Position numbers and translations under genes: made by a program. From NCBI RefSeq assembly GCF_023278565.1, contig NC_064676.1, positions 1,488,001 through 1,552,000 of the forward strand: 64,000 nucleotides of DNA, in the 5' to 3' direction. Source of the DNA: Colletotrichum lupini (lineage: Eukaryota; Ascomycota; Sordariomycetes; Glomerellales; Glomerellaceae). The notes beneath the pieces were generated by a model. That model was not told the DNA's origin. It did not search any database and saw only the letters and a list, made by a program, of their open reading frames with translations. Below, one piece after another: positions 42,181-55,262 of the stretch; position 1 is the stretch's first letter; each line of letters starts with the position of its first letter.

Positions 42181-44394
42181 TGGAATTTGATAACAAATTG
42201 CCTTGGCGTATTCTCTGATGGTCCGTCCGCTTCACAAAAAAAGAAGTTGGTGGATGAGCATATTGAATTTCCAGACGTTAGGGATTATGATACCGAGGGA
42301 GTGACCACGTCAGGCGAAGGACAAGCGAGAGAGCAAGGGGAAAGCGAGGACGATCCAAGTCTATCCAATCTCCTCATCTTATTCAGTCGTCTTTTCCTTC
42401 CTTGTTCTTTTGGCCATTGTTGCTGTCGTCGTCTCTCGTCTTCACCTTCCATCATCTTTGTGGCTCGTTCCTCCCTTCCCTCCCATCCCTCCTTCTCTAC
42501 CTTACTTTACCTTACCTTGTACTACTACCTAATTATTTCCTGCACCTTCCTGCATTTGTCTGCTGAGGGACCTACTTCTGCACTTGCACCTGCACTTGCA
42601 CCTTCCCGCCCGCTGCACCTGCAACTTGCGTCCGCACTGGCATCCAATCGCTCCTTCCTCTTTCTTAATCCACCATCAGTGCAGACTACAACGCCAACAG
42701 CAAGAGCGACATCAACCCAGGGCAGCTTCCTCGTCGTTGTTTCTAGCGGCTCTTTCCCTCCTTGATGCAGCCCTGGTTGTTCCTTGCCTCCTTCTAAAAT
42801 TGTTTCCCGTTTTTTTTCGGCATCCGACGCCGCGCTTCTCGTCGGCGCAATTGGCCCGAATTTCAACATCTTTTTTTTCTTTCCCTTTTCCTCTCTCCTC
42901 TTTCTTCTCATCCCGTCCGTTCGTTCACCTGGGACTTCGGTTTGTCTTGCACTTTCTTTCCTGTCTACTTCTCCTCAAGGTGCCAAGCAGAGCACCGCAA
43001 ACTTCCCATTCGTTCCATCGCTCGGCCACTCTCGACCGTATTTCAACCTACTCGCACTCTGACTGCACGATACTGAGACGATCCGTCTGTCAAAGAGTAA
43101 CCAATCACCAACCGTTTCCGATACCCGACCGCCGTTCTTTCTTTGCTTCTACCTCGTGGCAGCGTCGCCCAAAATCTGACGCACGAGTCAATCGCCCTTT
43201 CGTCTCCGAGATACTTCAGACTTGGCGCCGCCACGAATGCCCAACTCGCCCTGATACTTTCAGTGCCACCAAAACAAAAAGAAGGAGACCAACGCCTTGC
43301 ACAATTGGGGACTGGAACCCTTGAGGGATCCCGTCATCGTTTCTCGACCTTCGACAAGTCCTCTTTTTTTTTTCTTTCTTTCTTGTTTTCATGTTCCCGT
43401 TCTGGGCTTGAACCAATGACGACGCCCCCGTCTGGGTCCAAACGCTCGCTTCAGTTTTAGCATCTTCATCTGCGACAACAGGCATCCGCCCCCAAAGGAG
43501 ATTCAGGTCACCCCCCAAAACACTTCCGCCAACCACCATCCTTTTGTCCAATCTAATCCAATATCTCTGGCCGACTGGGGACTTTCAGAGGAGCACTGGA
43601 GACCTGCCACAACACCACAATACTACCCAGCGTGCCAGCCTACCGCACCACCCGGATCGGATACCGCTCCCTTGCTTTCTCCTCACTTTGCCGACCACGG
43701 CGAAAGACGACGACAATCTACTACATCTGCAATTAATCCGTCTGTACCTGCCTGAGCGCCTCGTCGCCGGCTCTCTGCATCTGTTGTTTCGCAACTCCCG
43801 GCCTGCTACCTCCCAGCTCAAACGACGCCCATTGACTCAGCCGTTGGTCGATCTCTGACGTCCAACTTCACCCCTTACATCCAGCCCCCAGTTTGCATGC
43901 GCATGCGCATGAACTGTACTCAGGGTGTCACCTCGTCTCCTACGCCCTGTGACGCTGGAAACCTGCCATTCCTTGCTTGACTCGTCCCGATAGTCACCCT
44001 TTTTTCTGCACCACATTCGCACCGACCGTTCTTCATCCCGCCATATCCCGGCTACCAGCAGCGATCAACCACTGGAACCAGCCCCGCCCGACCAATACCC
44101 GTCGCGACTTGCTGAGACTATTCAAAGAGGGTTGCTGCCAAACGCAAGGTTTATGCATGTGCCGCAATGCTATCGTCAGGAACGCTTTTGACTGCCCTAC
44201 CACAATCAACTTGCAAAACCATTACAGATACTTGACTTTGCTATCGTAACACCAGTTACAATCAACTACTTCTTTGCCGACAAAGAGACCCGCAAAGGAA
44301 CACCGTCACTTGCAGTCTCAACGCGTTCTCTGCGAATCCAATTGCTCGAGTAAAACTTGCTGCTGCCATATAACGGCCCGGGGAGTCAGCCACG
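42181..44394 (+). promoter_or_regulatory. Promoter and long 5' leader of the TBC gene
   Basis: About 2.2 kb before the TBC start is C- and T-rich on the plus strand, with several upstream ATGs and short open frames (for example from 43544 and 43977), and candidate splice consensus sequences. This looks like a long, possibly spliced 5' untranslated leader. CCTTACTTTACCTTACCTTG repeats lie at about 42501-42521. Confidence 0.5.
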
Positions 44395-47136
44395 ATGACC
44401 CTCATGGCCATGGCAGCGGACTCTGGCCATCCCGACGCCCAGATCACCCCCGGAGCCATGGCGGATCAGGACCCTACCGTCCAGCGCCAGAATAGCATGA
44501 AGCATCGCCAATTCGGTATTTATGCTTCAAGGCGGACCCATCCGAAACCCATCTCAACTTCTGACGTTCCAGAGCGTCCCAACTCCGACTTCCCAGCAGC
44601 CTACCCACCACATGCACATCCCTTGCCCACGTCCCCTCCTCGCTGGGACTCGCTCGCCAATAACTCGAGCAATTTTGGGATGCAACAAAACTCGACGAAC
44701 CCCCAGTCGCAGCCTCAATCCCCTCGACGTCCTACCTATGATTCCGCCCAGCACTACCCCTCCTCCCCTACGTTCCCCTCGCTGGCACCGAGGCCGGGTC
44801 ATGACCTTGACGACGACTTGAGCGCCGACGAATGGACAAGCAGAGCCGCTCGCTCGATCAGATCCCCGATCCCGTACGACGAAGACGACCGTTCCTCGAT
44901 CGACACCATGCAGGTCGACAACTTCTCTCGCCCGAGAAGGCCGAGCATCAAGCAACCGATACAAGACTCATACCGACCTCGGGCCACATACTCTCCTTCA
45001 GAGCCGCGTTCTGACCCCAATTCGCACCATCAAGCATGGCCGCGGCCACGGGGTCAGTCCGGATCATCTGCAAGGTCGGCCTCGACGTTTGCCTCGATTC
45101 CAGCATCGGGAGGTGACCTCTATGAACCTCGCGCCCCCTCTCGTCTACGAAGTGCCCCGCCTCCGTCAGGCCTCACCCGTCCTCCAATGGCCTACGGTCG
45201 TGTCGACAGCTCGAGCTCTGGCCTATCTACATATGCCAGGGAGGCACCATGGATGAGTGGTGAAGACGAGATGAGATCGAGTTACAGATCTCAGATGACT
45301 GCGTCCAGTGCACAGGGAACGTACGTGACGGAAAGAAGCAGTGTTCTCACCAAGAATAGCTCGATTCCATCGCTGTACGCTAACGGGGAGGAACTTAGTG
45401 TCGACGACGTTATGGGGATGTACGAAAAGGGCTTCCGAGATGACTCGAGCCCCGAAGACCACGACGACGACGACGTGCGTCCCGTTCCGGCGGCGGAGAT
45501 CAACAGGCGGAACACGAGAATGTTGGAGGCTCTGAGTCAACCATTGACCGCAGCCGCCGCTACCTCATTGACTGTCCCGACTTCGGACACAATTGTTCGC
45601 GAATCGACCGAGATGTTCAGGGTATCCGAATACCCAGCATCTTTGCCAAAGGAGCTCGGCTTGACGGACTATGATCGAAACGACGATAATAAAGATACTA
45701 ATGAGAAGCGAGACTCTGCGAAGTCTCTCCAGGCCGACACACCAGCTACGCCACCGCAGCTGAACAGCCCATCAACCTCTTCTGGGCGAACGGCCGTAGA
45801 TCTCGAGCCGGTCGAGATCGAGGACCCAGGCGCGCGAGACCGATATGGCTTCAAGAAGGCCAACCAACACATCACCAGGAAACAGTATGATGCCTGGGAC
45901 AAGGGTTACTCTGACTACCTCGACCGACGGCGCAAGAAATGGACTACGTTCATGAAGGAAAGTGGACTGATGACGAACCAACCTGAACGATTCCCTCCCC
46001 ATAGTGCGAAGGCGAAACGTTTTGTGCGGAAAGGCATTCCGCCGGAGTGGAGAGGTGCTGCCTGGTTTTACTATGCAGGAGGCCCCGCCATTTTGGCAAA
46101 ACATTCAGGTCTATACGATACTCTCCTGCAGAAGAAGGCTAAAGACATCGACGTCGAGGCTATTGAGCGAGATCTTCACCGGACATTCCCGGACAACGTC
46201 AAGTTCAAGCCTGCAAGCATGGCGTCGAAGCCAAACACGGAACCAACTCGGGACATTCAGTCAACGGACGACTCCGAGAGCGATGCCAAGAATGAGCCTG
46301 TGATTATCACTTCCCTGAGACGGGTCCTGCACGCATTTGCTATTTACAACCCACGCATCGGATACTGCCAAAGTCTCAACTTCCTCGCTGGCCTGCTCCT
46401 TCTGTTCATGGACTCGGAAGAAAAGGCCTTCTGGCTGTTGAATGTCATCACTCGCCTATACCTACCCGGCACCCACGAGATGAGCCTCGAAGGCTCCAAG
46501 GTGGACCTTGGTGTCTTGATGAATGCCATTAGGGAGTCCATGCCTGCTGTCTGGGCCAAGATTGGCGACGATATGGAAGGGGACCCGAACGCAGCGAGGC
46601 CGGCAAAGCCAGTGAAAAAGCCGAGGGTCAGAAGAAAGAACCAACCCAGCATCTCGTCCAACCGTCTCCCCCCCATCACACTTTGCATGACGGCGTGGTT
46701 TATGAGCTGTTTCATTGGCACCCTGCCTATTGAGAGCACATTGCGTGTATGGGACGTCATCTTTTACGAAGGCTCCAAGACTCTTTTCCGCATTGCCTTG
46801 GCTATCTTCAAGCTTGGAGAAAACGAGGTTCGATCTGTCACGGATCCCATGGAGATGTTTTCCGTGATCCAGGCTATGCCTCGCAAGCTGCTGGACGCCA
46901 ATGCACTAATGGAGGCTTGTTTCAAGCGCCGCAACGGTTTTGGGCACATCAGCCAAGATACAATCGATACGCAGCGGGAAGAACGGCGTGTAAAAGTCCA
47001 GACGGAGCATCAAAGAGCCGCCACGTACGCAGGCGCTGTGGACAGCGCCAACGCTACGGAAGCCGAAGGCGAGGTCCGTAGAAAAGGCACCATTTTTGGA
47101 CGTAGGAGGCTGGGCAGATCAGCAGAGGTATCGTGA
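44395..47136 (+). CDS. TBC-domain Rab GTPase-activating protein
   Basis: A RabGAP that speeds GTP hydrolysis by a Rab and so regulates vesicle traffic. Single exon, 913 residues. The first 500 residues are Pro/Ser/Arg-rich and probably disordered, with many potential phosphorylation sites. The TBC domain runs from about residue 545 (GIPPEWRGAAW) to 870. Both catalytic fingers are present: IERDLHRTFP with arginine finger R596, and GYCQSLNFLAG with glutamine finger Q659. A basic insert rich in Lys/Pro (about residues 735-755) splits the later part of the domain. A second in-frame ATG 63 nt downstream (AMADQDPT) could also be used. Yeast counterpart is not certain; the family contains Gyp2-, Gyp3- and Msb-type members. 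Confidence 0.93.
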   Translation: MTLMAMAADSGHPDAQITPGAMADQDPTVQRQNSMKHRQFGIYASRRTHPKPISTSDVPERPNSDFPAAYPPHAHPLPTSPPRWDSLANNSSNFGMQQNSTNPQSQPQSPRRPTYDSAQHYPSSPTFPSLAPRPGHDLDDDLSADEWTSRAARSIRSPIPYDEDDRSSIDTMQVDNFSRPRRPSIKQPIQDSYRPRATYSPSEPRSDPNSHHQAWPRPRGQSGSSARSASTFASIPASGGDLYEPRAPSRLRSAPPPSGLTRPPMAYGRVDSSSSGLSTYAREAPWMSGEDEMRSSYRSQMTASSAQGTYVTERSSVLTKNSSIPSLYANGEELSVDDVMGMYEKGFRDDSSPEDHDDDDVRPVPAAEINRRNTRMLEALSQPLTAAAATSLTVPTSDTIVRESTEMFRVSEYPASLPKELGLTDYDRNDDNKDTNEKRDSAKSLQADTPATPPQLNSPSTSSGRTAVDLEPVEIEDPGARDRYGFKKANQHITRKQYDAWDKGYSDYLDRRRKKWTTFMKESGLMTNQPERFPPHSAKAKRFVRKGIPPEWRGAAWFYYAGGPAILAKHSGLYDTLLQKKAKDIDVEAIERDLHRTFPDNVKFKPASMASKPNTEPTRDIQSTDDSESDAKNEPVIITSLRRVLHAFAIYNPRIGYCQSLNFLAGLLLLFMDSEEKAFWLLNVITRLYLPGTHEMSLEGSKVDLGVLMNAIRESMPAVWAKIGDDMEGDPNAARPAKPVKKPRVRRKNQPSISSNRLPPITLCMTAWFMSCFIGTLPIESTLRVWDVIFYEGSKTLFRIALAIFKLGENEVRSVTDPMEMFSVIQAMPRKLLDANALMEACFKRRNGFGHISQDTIDTQREERRVKVQTEHQRAATYAGAVDSANATEAEGEVRRKGTIFGRRRLGRSAEVS

Positions 47137-47964
47137 GCCCGCCACAGAGGAGGAACAAAAGTTGCATGCATGCATTAAGCCACGGCGTTTGAGGGAATAT
47201 TTGCATTTCAAGGGTAATGACTACATGGCATGCGGCACCATTGGGAAGCGAAAACGGATATCATTCTAGAAGAGGGCGGCGCGGTTACGCCCCTAGCATA
47301 TTGGATTTTTGGTTCGGCATAGAACATATGTGGAGGAAGTGCCCGAACGGGTGAAGAACAGTCTCACCAAGTTGTAGATATGATGTCTGTTAGCATCACA
47401 CAATGCTCAAGCCTTTTCTTTGTGCCCCTTGATTCCTGCGAGTCTTCATAACTGGTGCTATTCGTTTCTCTAAAAAGCTGTTATGAGCACCGCTTCGAGT
47501 ATTCAGATGATCACAATGCCATTATGCCCATTCCAGGAGGTGATGATGAGTGATTTGATTCAGCGTCCTGTAACAATCTAATATGAACGCCGTCCTAGAT
47601 AAAGTGCACAATATGGGACAGTCCAGACTACCGATCCACGCAATGGATCGGTTGTTGGCTGCCAAAGCTCTGCTCATGCCCTCTGAAAGTCTAGAGACTA
47701 TTCCAAATCCATGAGAAAAGCATGGAACAACTTGAAATCCCATCTCCCCAACGCCGGTAATGCTCACTGTCTGGACCGACCAACGCCGCCGTTTTTCATA
47801 TTCTTTGCCTGAGTCACTCGAACAAAATGATTGGGAACCCCAGGAACTTCGTCATTCTCTGTAGAGCTCTTGTAGTGTTCTGGTCGTGCTTACGTCCTCT
47901 TCTGCCCCGCCGTGGCTGAGAAGACACTACGCACATCGTGCTATACCTGGCCATGATGCTCGCT
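47137..47964. other. Convergent intergenic region, TBC gene / E2 gene
   Basis: About 0.83 kb with two 3' untranslated regions; AT-richer than the genes. No gene recognised. Confidence 0.55.
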
Positions 47965-48545
47965 TCATTTGGCAGGCGCTTCAGAGGCGGCAAAGCTAGC
48001 CGGGCCCTTTGCGTAGCGCGTGACGTACTGCTTTGCATTCTTCTCAAACTCGGGGCGGTTATTCTTGAACTCGTCGGCGATGCGGGCCTCGAGGGGGTCG
48101 TCGGGCAGGGGTTCAACGAGGAGGGAGCGGACGGCCTCGAGGACGGCGGCGAGCTTGGTGGCGGGCTTCCAGTTTTCGGATTTGAGCATGCCGAGGCAGA
48201 TGTTGCCGTTGGCGTCGTTTGTGATGTTGGGATGGTAGATGCGGGTGGCGAACTTGACGACGGGGGCCTTGAAGGGGTAGTCCTTAGGGAGGTCGACGAG
48301 GACGGCAAAGGTGCCGCCTGCGTAGGGGGTGTTTTCGGGGCCGGTGAGGGAGACGTGCCAGGCGTGGAGGTCGGAGTCGCGGGCGAGGGTGATTGTCATG
48401 CCCGTGGGAGGGGTGGTGGTGACTTCGGTTAGTTCCTGCGCGTGTGGTTTCGGGGGTTAGTCAAGGATGGTGGTGGTTTGTAGGGGAGGATTTGGGGGTT
48501 GCGGGAGGGAGTTTGGTATACCTTGGCGATGCGCTTGCTCGACAT
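47965..48545 (-). CDS. Ubiquitin-conjugating enzyme E2
   Basis: E2 enzyme that accepts ubiquitin (or a ubiquitin-like protein) from E1 as a thioester and hands it on with an E3. Two exons: 48545-48522 (MSSKRIAK) and 48435-47965 (intron 48436-48521), 495 nt and 164 residues. The HPN motif is at residues 76-78 (RIYHPNITND), with the active-site cysteine C88 in NGNICLGML, and the fold elements WHVSLTGPENTPYAGG, YPFKAPVVKF and LLVEPLPDDPLE are all present. The C-terminal extension after the catalytic core is only about 14 residues, so this is a class I to short class III E2. The precise paralogue (Ubc number) is uncertain. Confidence 0.93.
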
Positions 48546-51500
48546 GATGGGCGATATTGCGTGTTGGTTGTGTATTCTGGAGTGTTGATGCTGGGACTGA
48601 GTTTGGGTAGGTGATCGGTGAGCTTTGCCGAGTGGGAACCGGGAACCCTCAAGGTTGTAAGCTCTCGAAAAATAGCTGAATGGTGGGGCTTTGGAGGGTG
48701 GAAGAGCTGTCGACTGATAACGTTTGGGAGGAGAACTATCCTGCTAGATTTTCAGGCAGTTCCGCACGCCGGATACTGGTAGCAGAAATGGCAGACAGAG
48801 TGTCGAGGTTGGTGATGATGTTGGCGACGATGTCGTTTCCAGATTGGCAGTGGTGTTCTGCTTCGGGGTGGAAAAGTACGTACCTAGTCAGCTTGGTGTC
48901 TCGGCCGATGGCGGGGTAGCTGCCTCAGAGGCGTGGTGGGGTGAGGTCAGAGGCAGCCAGGCCGGAGCGTCGCAGTGCCAAGGGCGGTTCTTCTTACCTT
49001 CCTTACCTTACACTCATTATGAGCCCAGCTCAAGGTAAGGTAGTGACGCAGCGGGGTAAAGACTCACACGGCGCCACTATTTAACTGAGGCATCAGGGAA
49101 TCGAGATTCATTCAGGTACCGGAGACTTGAGAAAAGCAGAGCCTATGCATCAATGGCCAACTATCCTTCATACTCCTGTTCTTCAGCCTGCTTTATGGGC
49201 TTACTATCCAAGTGGTTGTCTAATGGGCCAATCTCAGTGATATAAAGACAAAATACTTACTACCAATATTTTGACAAGCAATTGACTTGTGCGAGCAGAC
49301 AGCACTCTCAGCCATGAGATGCCTCGAGTTCAACCCTTTTTGTGTTCATTCCATTACTGATATCGATTATCTAGTACATCTTCCATCTCATTGGGGCGTC
49401 AAGATCTCGCTTCAAGTGAATTACAGTCTTTGAACGTCTAGATTCGGAGTTGCACACATGGACTACTTGCATTAAGATGGAACATCGTAGCGACAATGAC
49501 ACTCTCTGGACTGGTGACCCTTTTATACCACGCTTTATTATACACGCAACAGGTCCTTTCCAGCCTCTAATGCAATGGCTTTCAAACACTGGTCAACAAA
49601 TCCCACTCAGATGGTAACTAAAGACGAAGCGAGATGTTGGTACCAAGAGTTAATGTAGAAGGCCTGTCGACTTTCTCAAGATCGTTCGCCTTCTCACTCT
49701 ACGGAGGATGCCTATACCTCTACTTATGGCTATCACCTTTTCCTCCCACGTTACCTCTTGGCAGCGGCTGCCTGTGTTCCTCATCCATATTGAGGGGACT
49801 GAGCACGCGAGCCCACTACTGTGTGGGTTGCGCGGCTTGCTTGCGAGGCACCGACGCGGCCGAGGACCAAGGGACAAAACGAGCCGAGCACGTTATGCAT
49901 ATCCTGAAGGGGGAAATTGCTTACCATCTAAGATCTTTGCATCGGGACGGATGTATGGGGAGTTGAGATGAAGGAAACTTCCGTCAGTCGACGCTCAATG
50001 ATGCCGTAGATAGAACTTTACTATCTTTCAAGTGTCACGGACGTTTTCTATTCATCGTTCTCTCAACTAGGTCATCCGGTTGAGAACACCATTGCCATTC
50101 CATCTGTACAAGTAAAGGACATGGCAAACCTTGGACATGTGACTTTCTGACATGTTTCCCCTATTCTAGTTAACCAGCCATGCTGTGCATGCTGACCAGA
50201 CGGTCGGAGAAGGACCAAGGAAAACGCCGCCAGCTTCTGCCTGCAATGCAAGATGCAGTAGCGGATGATCTCTTGGCTAGGGTACCTTGGGTCCGCACCT
50301 TGGGCGATGCCCAGGCCCTAGGCTGCTTAGCAATGGCGTCTCCCGGCGTTGATTCGAGTTGAGTCTCGGAGACTTTGAATCATCGCTTCCCGCGCGTGAA
50401 TGCCAGAGGGATCAGTCCAGACTAGCTCATACGCATCGTCAGGGCTTCCCGGCTGCTTCTCACTATTCCTATGTCCAGCTTTCACTGAGCGAAAAAAATT
50501 ATTCACCGTACGACATAGGCAAGTTCATTCTCGTGTGAAGATGCGAAAATTATTCAACAAACAGTATAATGAAAGTGGCTGATGAGGACCGGAGCGGAGG
50601 GAGTAAAGGCACGCGCCCCCGATGTAACTCGGGGATTGCCAGCAGCCGAACGACCCGATAACCCCGGGGCCATCCTCCACTGACCGCAGTGTTGGATTAG
50701 TGACAATCAATGAGCTATCCAACTATCCGTGGATATCTTGGGGCCGATGGATCAAGGGCACACCAAAGTGCGAATGCGGATGCGGAAGCGGCAGGCTCAG
50801 CCACCACTCAAAGGCACGGAATACGACGCTACTTCTGCACAGGTCGTAACTTTCTTCTTCTGCTCACCCTCTCCAGCGAGTCCAGTCTCTCTTCTGGTTC
50901 TCACTAGCGGGTCTTCCCTGGTAAAGTGGCCCTGAAGCTGTGGAGGAAAGCTGTGTGATTCATCACTCAACCCTCTTGTGAAGGAGCCCTACCTATCTCA
51001 CCAATGGGGGGGTCAGAAGAATTGGCCGCTTTTCCCAGGCCCGATGCTTGAAAGACCGGCCAATTTCTCCGTCCCTGCTTGCTCACCTAGAGCTTTTTCC
51101 AAAGAGCTCACCACAACTTCCGTATGGGTACGTTCGTGAATCGGAGCTGCGCCTCTCTTTAAGGGAATAATACTCCGGCCGATGGAGCCGGATCTGCCTA
51201 CAGCAACGCCTTACAGGTTCTCTCTAGAGTCGTCTCTGTACCCATTGTACCCATAGACTCAATGTATACACCAACCAACATACATCTACCCAACGCTCAC
51301 GAGCACCGGCACCATCCTATCCCATCCCATCCAGCAACACCCCCGTCCCAATTCTCGACCGGTGGACTCGCCGGCGCATGAACGAATAACCCTTAGCTCC
51401 AGCTCTAGGAACCCATCCGAGCCCATTCTCTCAACCTCCCTCCCCCGTGCCCCGCGCCACCTGGATCGAAGGTACAACTGCTTTGAGGCCCGGTCACCCC

Positions 51501-52688
51501 TCTCCGACCTCACCTCTTCATGCCCTGGAGCCGCGGATACGTGTATTTGGCAGTTCTTCGTAAACTGCACGGTAACGCGCAACGCTCACCGCATATACTA
51601 CACCCACTTTGTCAAAGCACCCCTGGCCCATCTCACTCTTGCCTGTCAATGACGGTCGTTGCGAACTCTTGGCCCAACTGACGCCGCTTCTGTATTACTG
51701 AAGGTAATGACCTTTGCGTACTGTTCACTGGTTCAGTACGTGCACCCCTGACCTGTTCAACAACTGATGCGCTCTCACTCGCCGCTCACCTAAGCCTTTT
51801 TCATGCATGTACTCGACCATGCCTTGCCGTGGCTTGGCTTATTTGTTCCCTTTTCTTACCTCATGCTGTTGTTGTTAAGCCAGCCTTTCTAACTTTCTCA
51901 CCTTATCGTCAGCAGTCACGTCAACGTCGTCACCAGCAAGAGCTCGTCCTCCAGCCTTGCCTTTACCCCATGATACCGAGGACATCCGGACATCTCTTCT
52001 GATCCTAAGAGCTCTCGTCTTCCACAAGCAAGAGATCCACCAGCAGCACAAGCTCACCGAGTGACGGAGCACGCGCTCTCGACCGCTTTCGGCTCTCACT
52101 TCTCCATCTCAGTTTTTAGCTTCCCACGTCTTTGTCTCCATCTCTATCCTCGCCGAACAGCGCCATTTATCGAGCACCCTTGCGTCCGTTTTTTATTCCC
52201 AGCCAGCTCCGGGTTGCCACCAAAAAAAAATAGGGACGAAATCGAAGCTCCCACCAGAGAGCTCCAGACTGGTACACTCGCACTCACAAACACCCACAAG
52301 CGCACAAAACAAAGCCAACTCACTCACTCACTCACACGAGGCGGCCAAACTAGGCAAAAGACGTCATCCCCTTCGCCAATCGGCATTCCAGATTCGGACT
52401 CTGTCGACCCGTGTTTGTTTCAGCGCCCAAAGTCCGCCGCTGGGGATCCACGGCCCTTTTTGCCTGCCGCGAGCTTCTCTCACTCTCACTCTCACACTCT
52501 GTCAGCGACTCGCCGGAGCACTTCCGGTTTCTAGTCATCCCCGTCGACTTCCCGAGGTCCCGACTCAGTGACAACCCAAGCAGCCCGTCTCGTGAATATT
52601 TGTTCTTCTTGTAGTTGGGCCACGTTGCATTCTGCCCGTAGGAAATACATACGCACTCACTCTTGGCCCTTCTCATCACGCTTTCAGT
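48546..52688. other. Gene-poor region and IML2 leader
   Basis: 4.1 kb without a supported gene. CCTTACCTTACACTC and AAGGTAAGGTAG repeats are at about 48998-49040. A GC-rich block lies at 50590-50720. From about 52000 the plus strand becomes C/T/A-rich and leads to the IML2 start, so the last 600 nt are its promoter and 5' leader, with CACTCACT repeats near 52318-52336. Short frames along the region have no recognised content. Confidence 0.45.
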
Positions 52689-55000
52689 ATGAGTAGACTG
52701 GGCTCGTGGTTCCGCTCGGCGGGCAAGGTAAGCAGCAATGCGAGCCCGGCCGCGTCGTCAGTCAACCTCTCCTCCAAGGAGCTTTCCGCCAAGGAAATGG
52801 CCGATATCGAAGAGGCCATGGTAGCCGCCGCCTTCATCATGAACGACGACATTGACGGCGCCGAGGAACGTCTGCGCAAGGGCGACTCGGCCTTCCACCA
52901 GCTGGGCCTGGCCATGACGACGTTCCTCCGCTCCGTGCTCGGGTTCGAAAAGGAGGTCATGAACGAGGCCTCAAAACGGCTGGCCGACACGGAAGCTAAA
53001 GCATGGGCGGATTACAAAAAGGCAGAACGGGACGCCACGAGCAGTAGGATCTACGCGCCGGGCACCGAGTTCCTGCTCATCCATGCCGAGTCGCAGCTCA
53101 TGGCGGCCGTCGTGGCCGTGTTGCACGAGAGTCTGACGGAAGCTCTGAAGGGGTTCTATAAGCTCCGCAAGGCGTTTGTCACCCTTGACAGCATCATGAT
53201 GCAGGAGGCCAAGGCGCTGGAGAAGGACAAGAACAAGGCTGACCCGCCGCCGCTGCGGCAACGGATGAGCGAGGAGAAGATGCCCGGCAGCTTTGACGAC
53301 GAGGAGTTTGCCGACCTGGAGCGCAAGTCCGATAGCGACATCGAGTTTGTAGACGCCAGCGAGGTCTCCAAATCGGGAGCGGTCACCCCGGCAGAGAAGA
53401 AGGTGAACGGCTCAGCGACGTTGGAGGCACCGGCGCAGGACCTGGCCGCGCTCAGTCTTGACTCCGGCACATCAACACCCTCAGGCGATGCCAAGCTTGC
53501 CCCCCTCCAGGTATCCTCGCAAATGGCCGACGACTCGGACACCGACTCTGGCGTCTTCTCGAACCCCGTCGACGCATTCATCCACAGCGGTGCAAACATG
53601 TGCTTCGGCATGCTGCTCTTCATGCTCAGTATGGTCCCGCCCGCCTTCTCTCGCCTACTGTACGTTGTCGGCTTCCGGGGCGACCGCGAGCGCGGCGTGC
53701 GCATGCTCTGGAAGAGCACCCAGTTCGACAACCTAAACGGCGCCGTGTCCGGTCTGATCCTCCTGGGCTACTACAACGGGCTGCTGGGCCAGGCGGACAT
53801 CACGCCCGCGGAACGGGACTTTGACGCAGACGCCGAGATGGTCGGGTACCCCGCGCAAAAGTGCGAGGCCCTCCTCGCCTCCATGCGGACGCGGTACCCC
53901 GACTCCCGCCTCTGGCGCGTGGAGGAAGCCCGCGTCCTGGCGCAGCAGCGCAACCTCGCCGACGCCATCAAACTTCTCACGACAGGCCAGGAGTCCAAGA
54001 TGCGTCAGGTCACGGCCCTTAACGCCTTTGAGCTCGCTCTGGCGGCCATGTCACATCAGGACTGGGAGCTCATGCAGAAGACGTTCCTCCGCTGCCTCGA
54101 GCTCAACGACTGGAGCCACACGCTGTACTACTACATGGCCGGGTGCGCCGAGCTGGAACTGTACCGCGACGCCTTCCACGCCGAGAAGAAGGACGAGGAC
54201 GAGATGCGCCGCCGCAAGAAGAAGGCCGAGGAGCTGTTCCGCAAGGCGCCGACGACGGCAGGACGGAAGAAGTTTATGGCGCGCCAGCTGCCTTTTGATA
54301 CCTTCATCACGCGCAAGATTCAAAAGTGGGAGGAGCGCGCAAAGGAGTTCAAGGTCGATCTGGCGGATGCCGTCTGCGTCAGCCCCGCGCAGGAAATGGT
54401 CAGCTTGTGGAATGGTACAAAGAGGATGAACGACGAGGAGCTGCATATGTCAATCAAGAGCCTGGGATGGGAGCGGTGTACTCTGCCGGCCGAGGCCCTG
54501 GAGAAGGTCAAGAAGACGCCCGACGAGGCTTCCATCCGGTCGATTTGCCTTGCGGCTATCTACAGGACCCTGGGACGCTTCGAGGACGCGAGGACAATTC
54601 TGCAGACGGAAGTACTCAACGCAGACAGGTACGTTGGATGGTCACCTTTGAGAAGGGATATTCGCAAGACTGATACTAACGACATGACAGAGCGGCATTC
54701 AAGGGCCCGACAAAGGACGAGTATCCCCTGCCGACAGCCCACTACGAGATGGCCGCCGTGGCCTGGTTCGAGTGCTGCCAACCCGAGAAGCGTCAGGCCG
54801 CGGCGGACGAGCCCACAGACGCCGAGGGTCAGGTCAAGGCGGTGGCTGACTACCGCAAGAAGAAGATGAACGAGTGCCAGGAGTGGCTCGACAAGGTCGT
54901 CGCGTGGGAGGCGTTTGTGTTTGATGCCAGGTTGGGCATGCGTGTGCAGGCGGCGCTGGAGACGCTCAAGTGGTTCAAGAAGAAGAACAACTGGGCATAG
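52689..55000 (+). CDS. iml2: Inclusion body clearance protein Iml2 (TTC39 family)
   Basis: TPR-like protein linked in yeast to lipid droplets and clearance of protein inclusions; the animal counterparts are TTC39 proteins. Two exons, 52689-54628 and 54691-55000 (intron 54629-54690), 2250 nt and 749 residues, near yeast Iml2 in length. Start MSRLGSWFRSAGK. Family-like segments are DIEEAMVAAAFIMNDDIDGAEERL, FLRSVLGFEKEVMNEASKRL, ESQLMAAVVAVLHESLTEALKG, FGMLLFMLSMVPPAFSRLLYVVGF (a conserved hydrophobic stretch) and DREGV/RGVRMLW, and C-terminal helices ending ALETLKWFKKKNNWA. Residues about 170-290 form a Ser/Asp-rich, probably disordered insert. A complete-looking, uninterrupted gene. Confidence 0.93.
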
Positions 55001-55262
55001 AAGGGTGGTAGGCAGCATTTTGATTCACTGGATTTTCTTTACACATATACAGGAGCCGGCCTTTGGGCGCATTGGATCAGGGACCTGGCGGACTGGAACA
55101 CACGGTTTGGTGTAGACTTCGTCGGTATATATGTAAGATACTTAGACGTGTTTGGCGATTTGGGGGGGTATCCTCGAAACAGATAAGAAGCAAATGCATT
55201 CAACGCACAGCAAAGCCATTCAAACTCACAAGAGAAGAAATAAGAAACTAGTAAAATCCTCC

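Noticed and set aside
42584..43324. 246-codon plus-strand frame before the TBC gene
   Set aside because: C/T-rich leader sequence translated into Ser/Phe/Leu/Arg low complexity; no domain.
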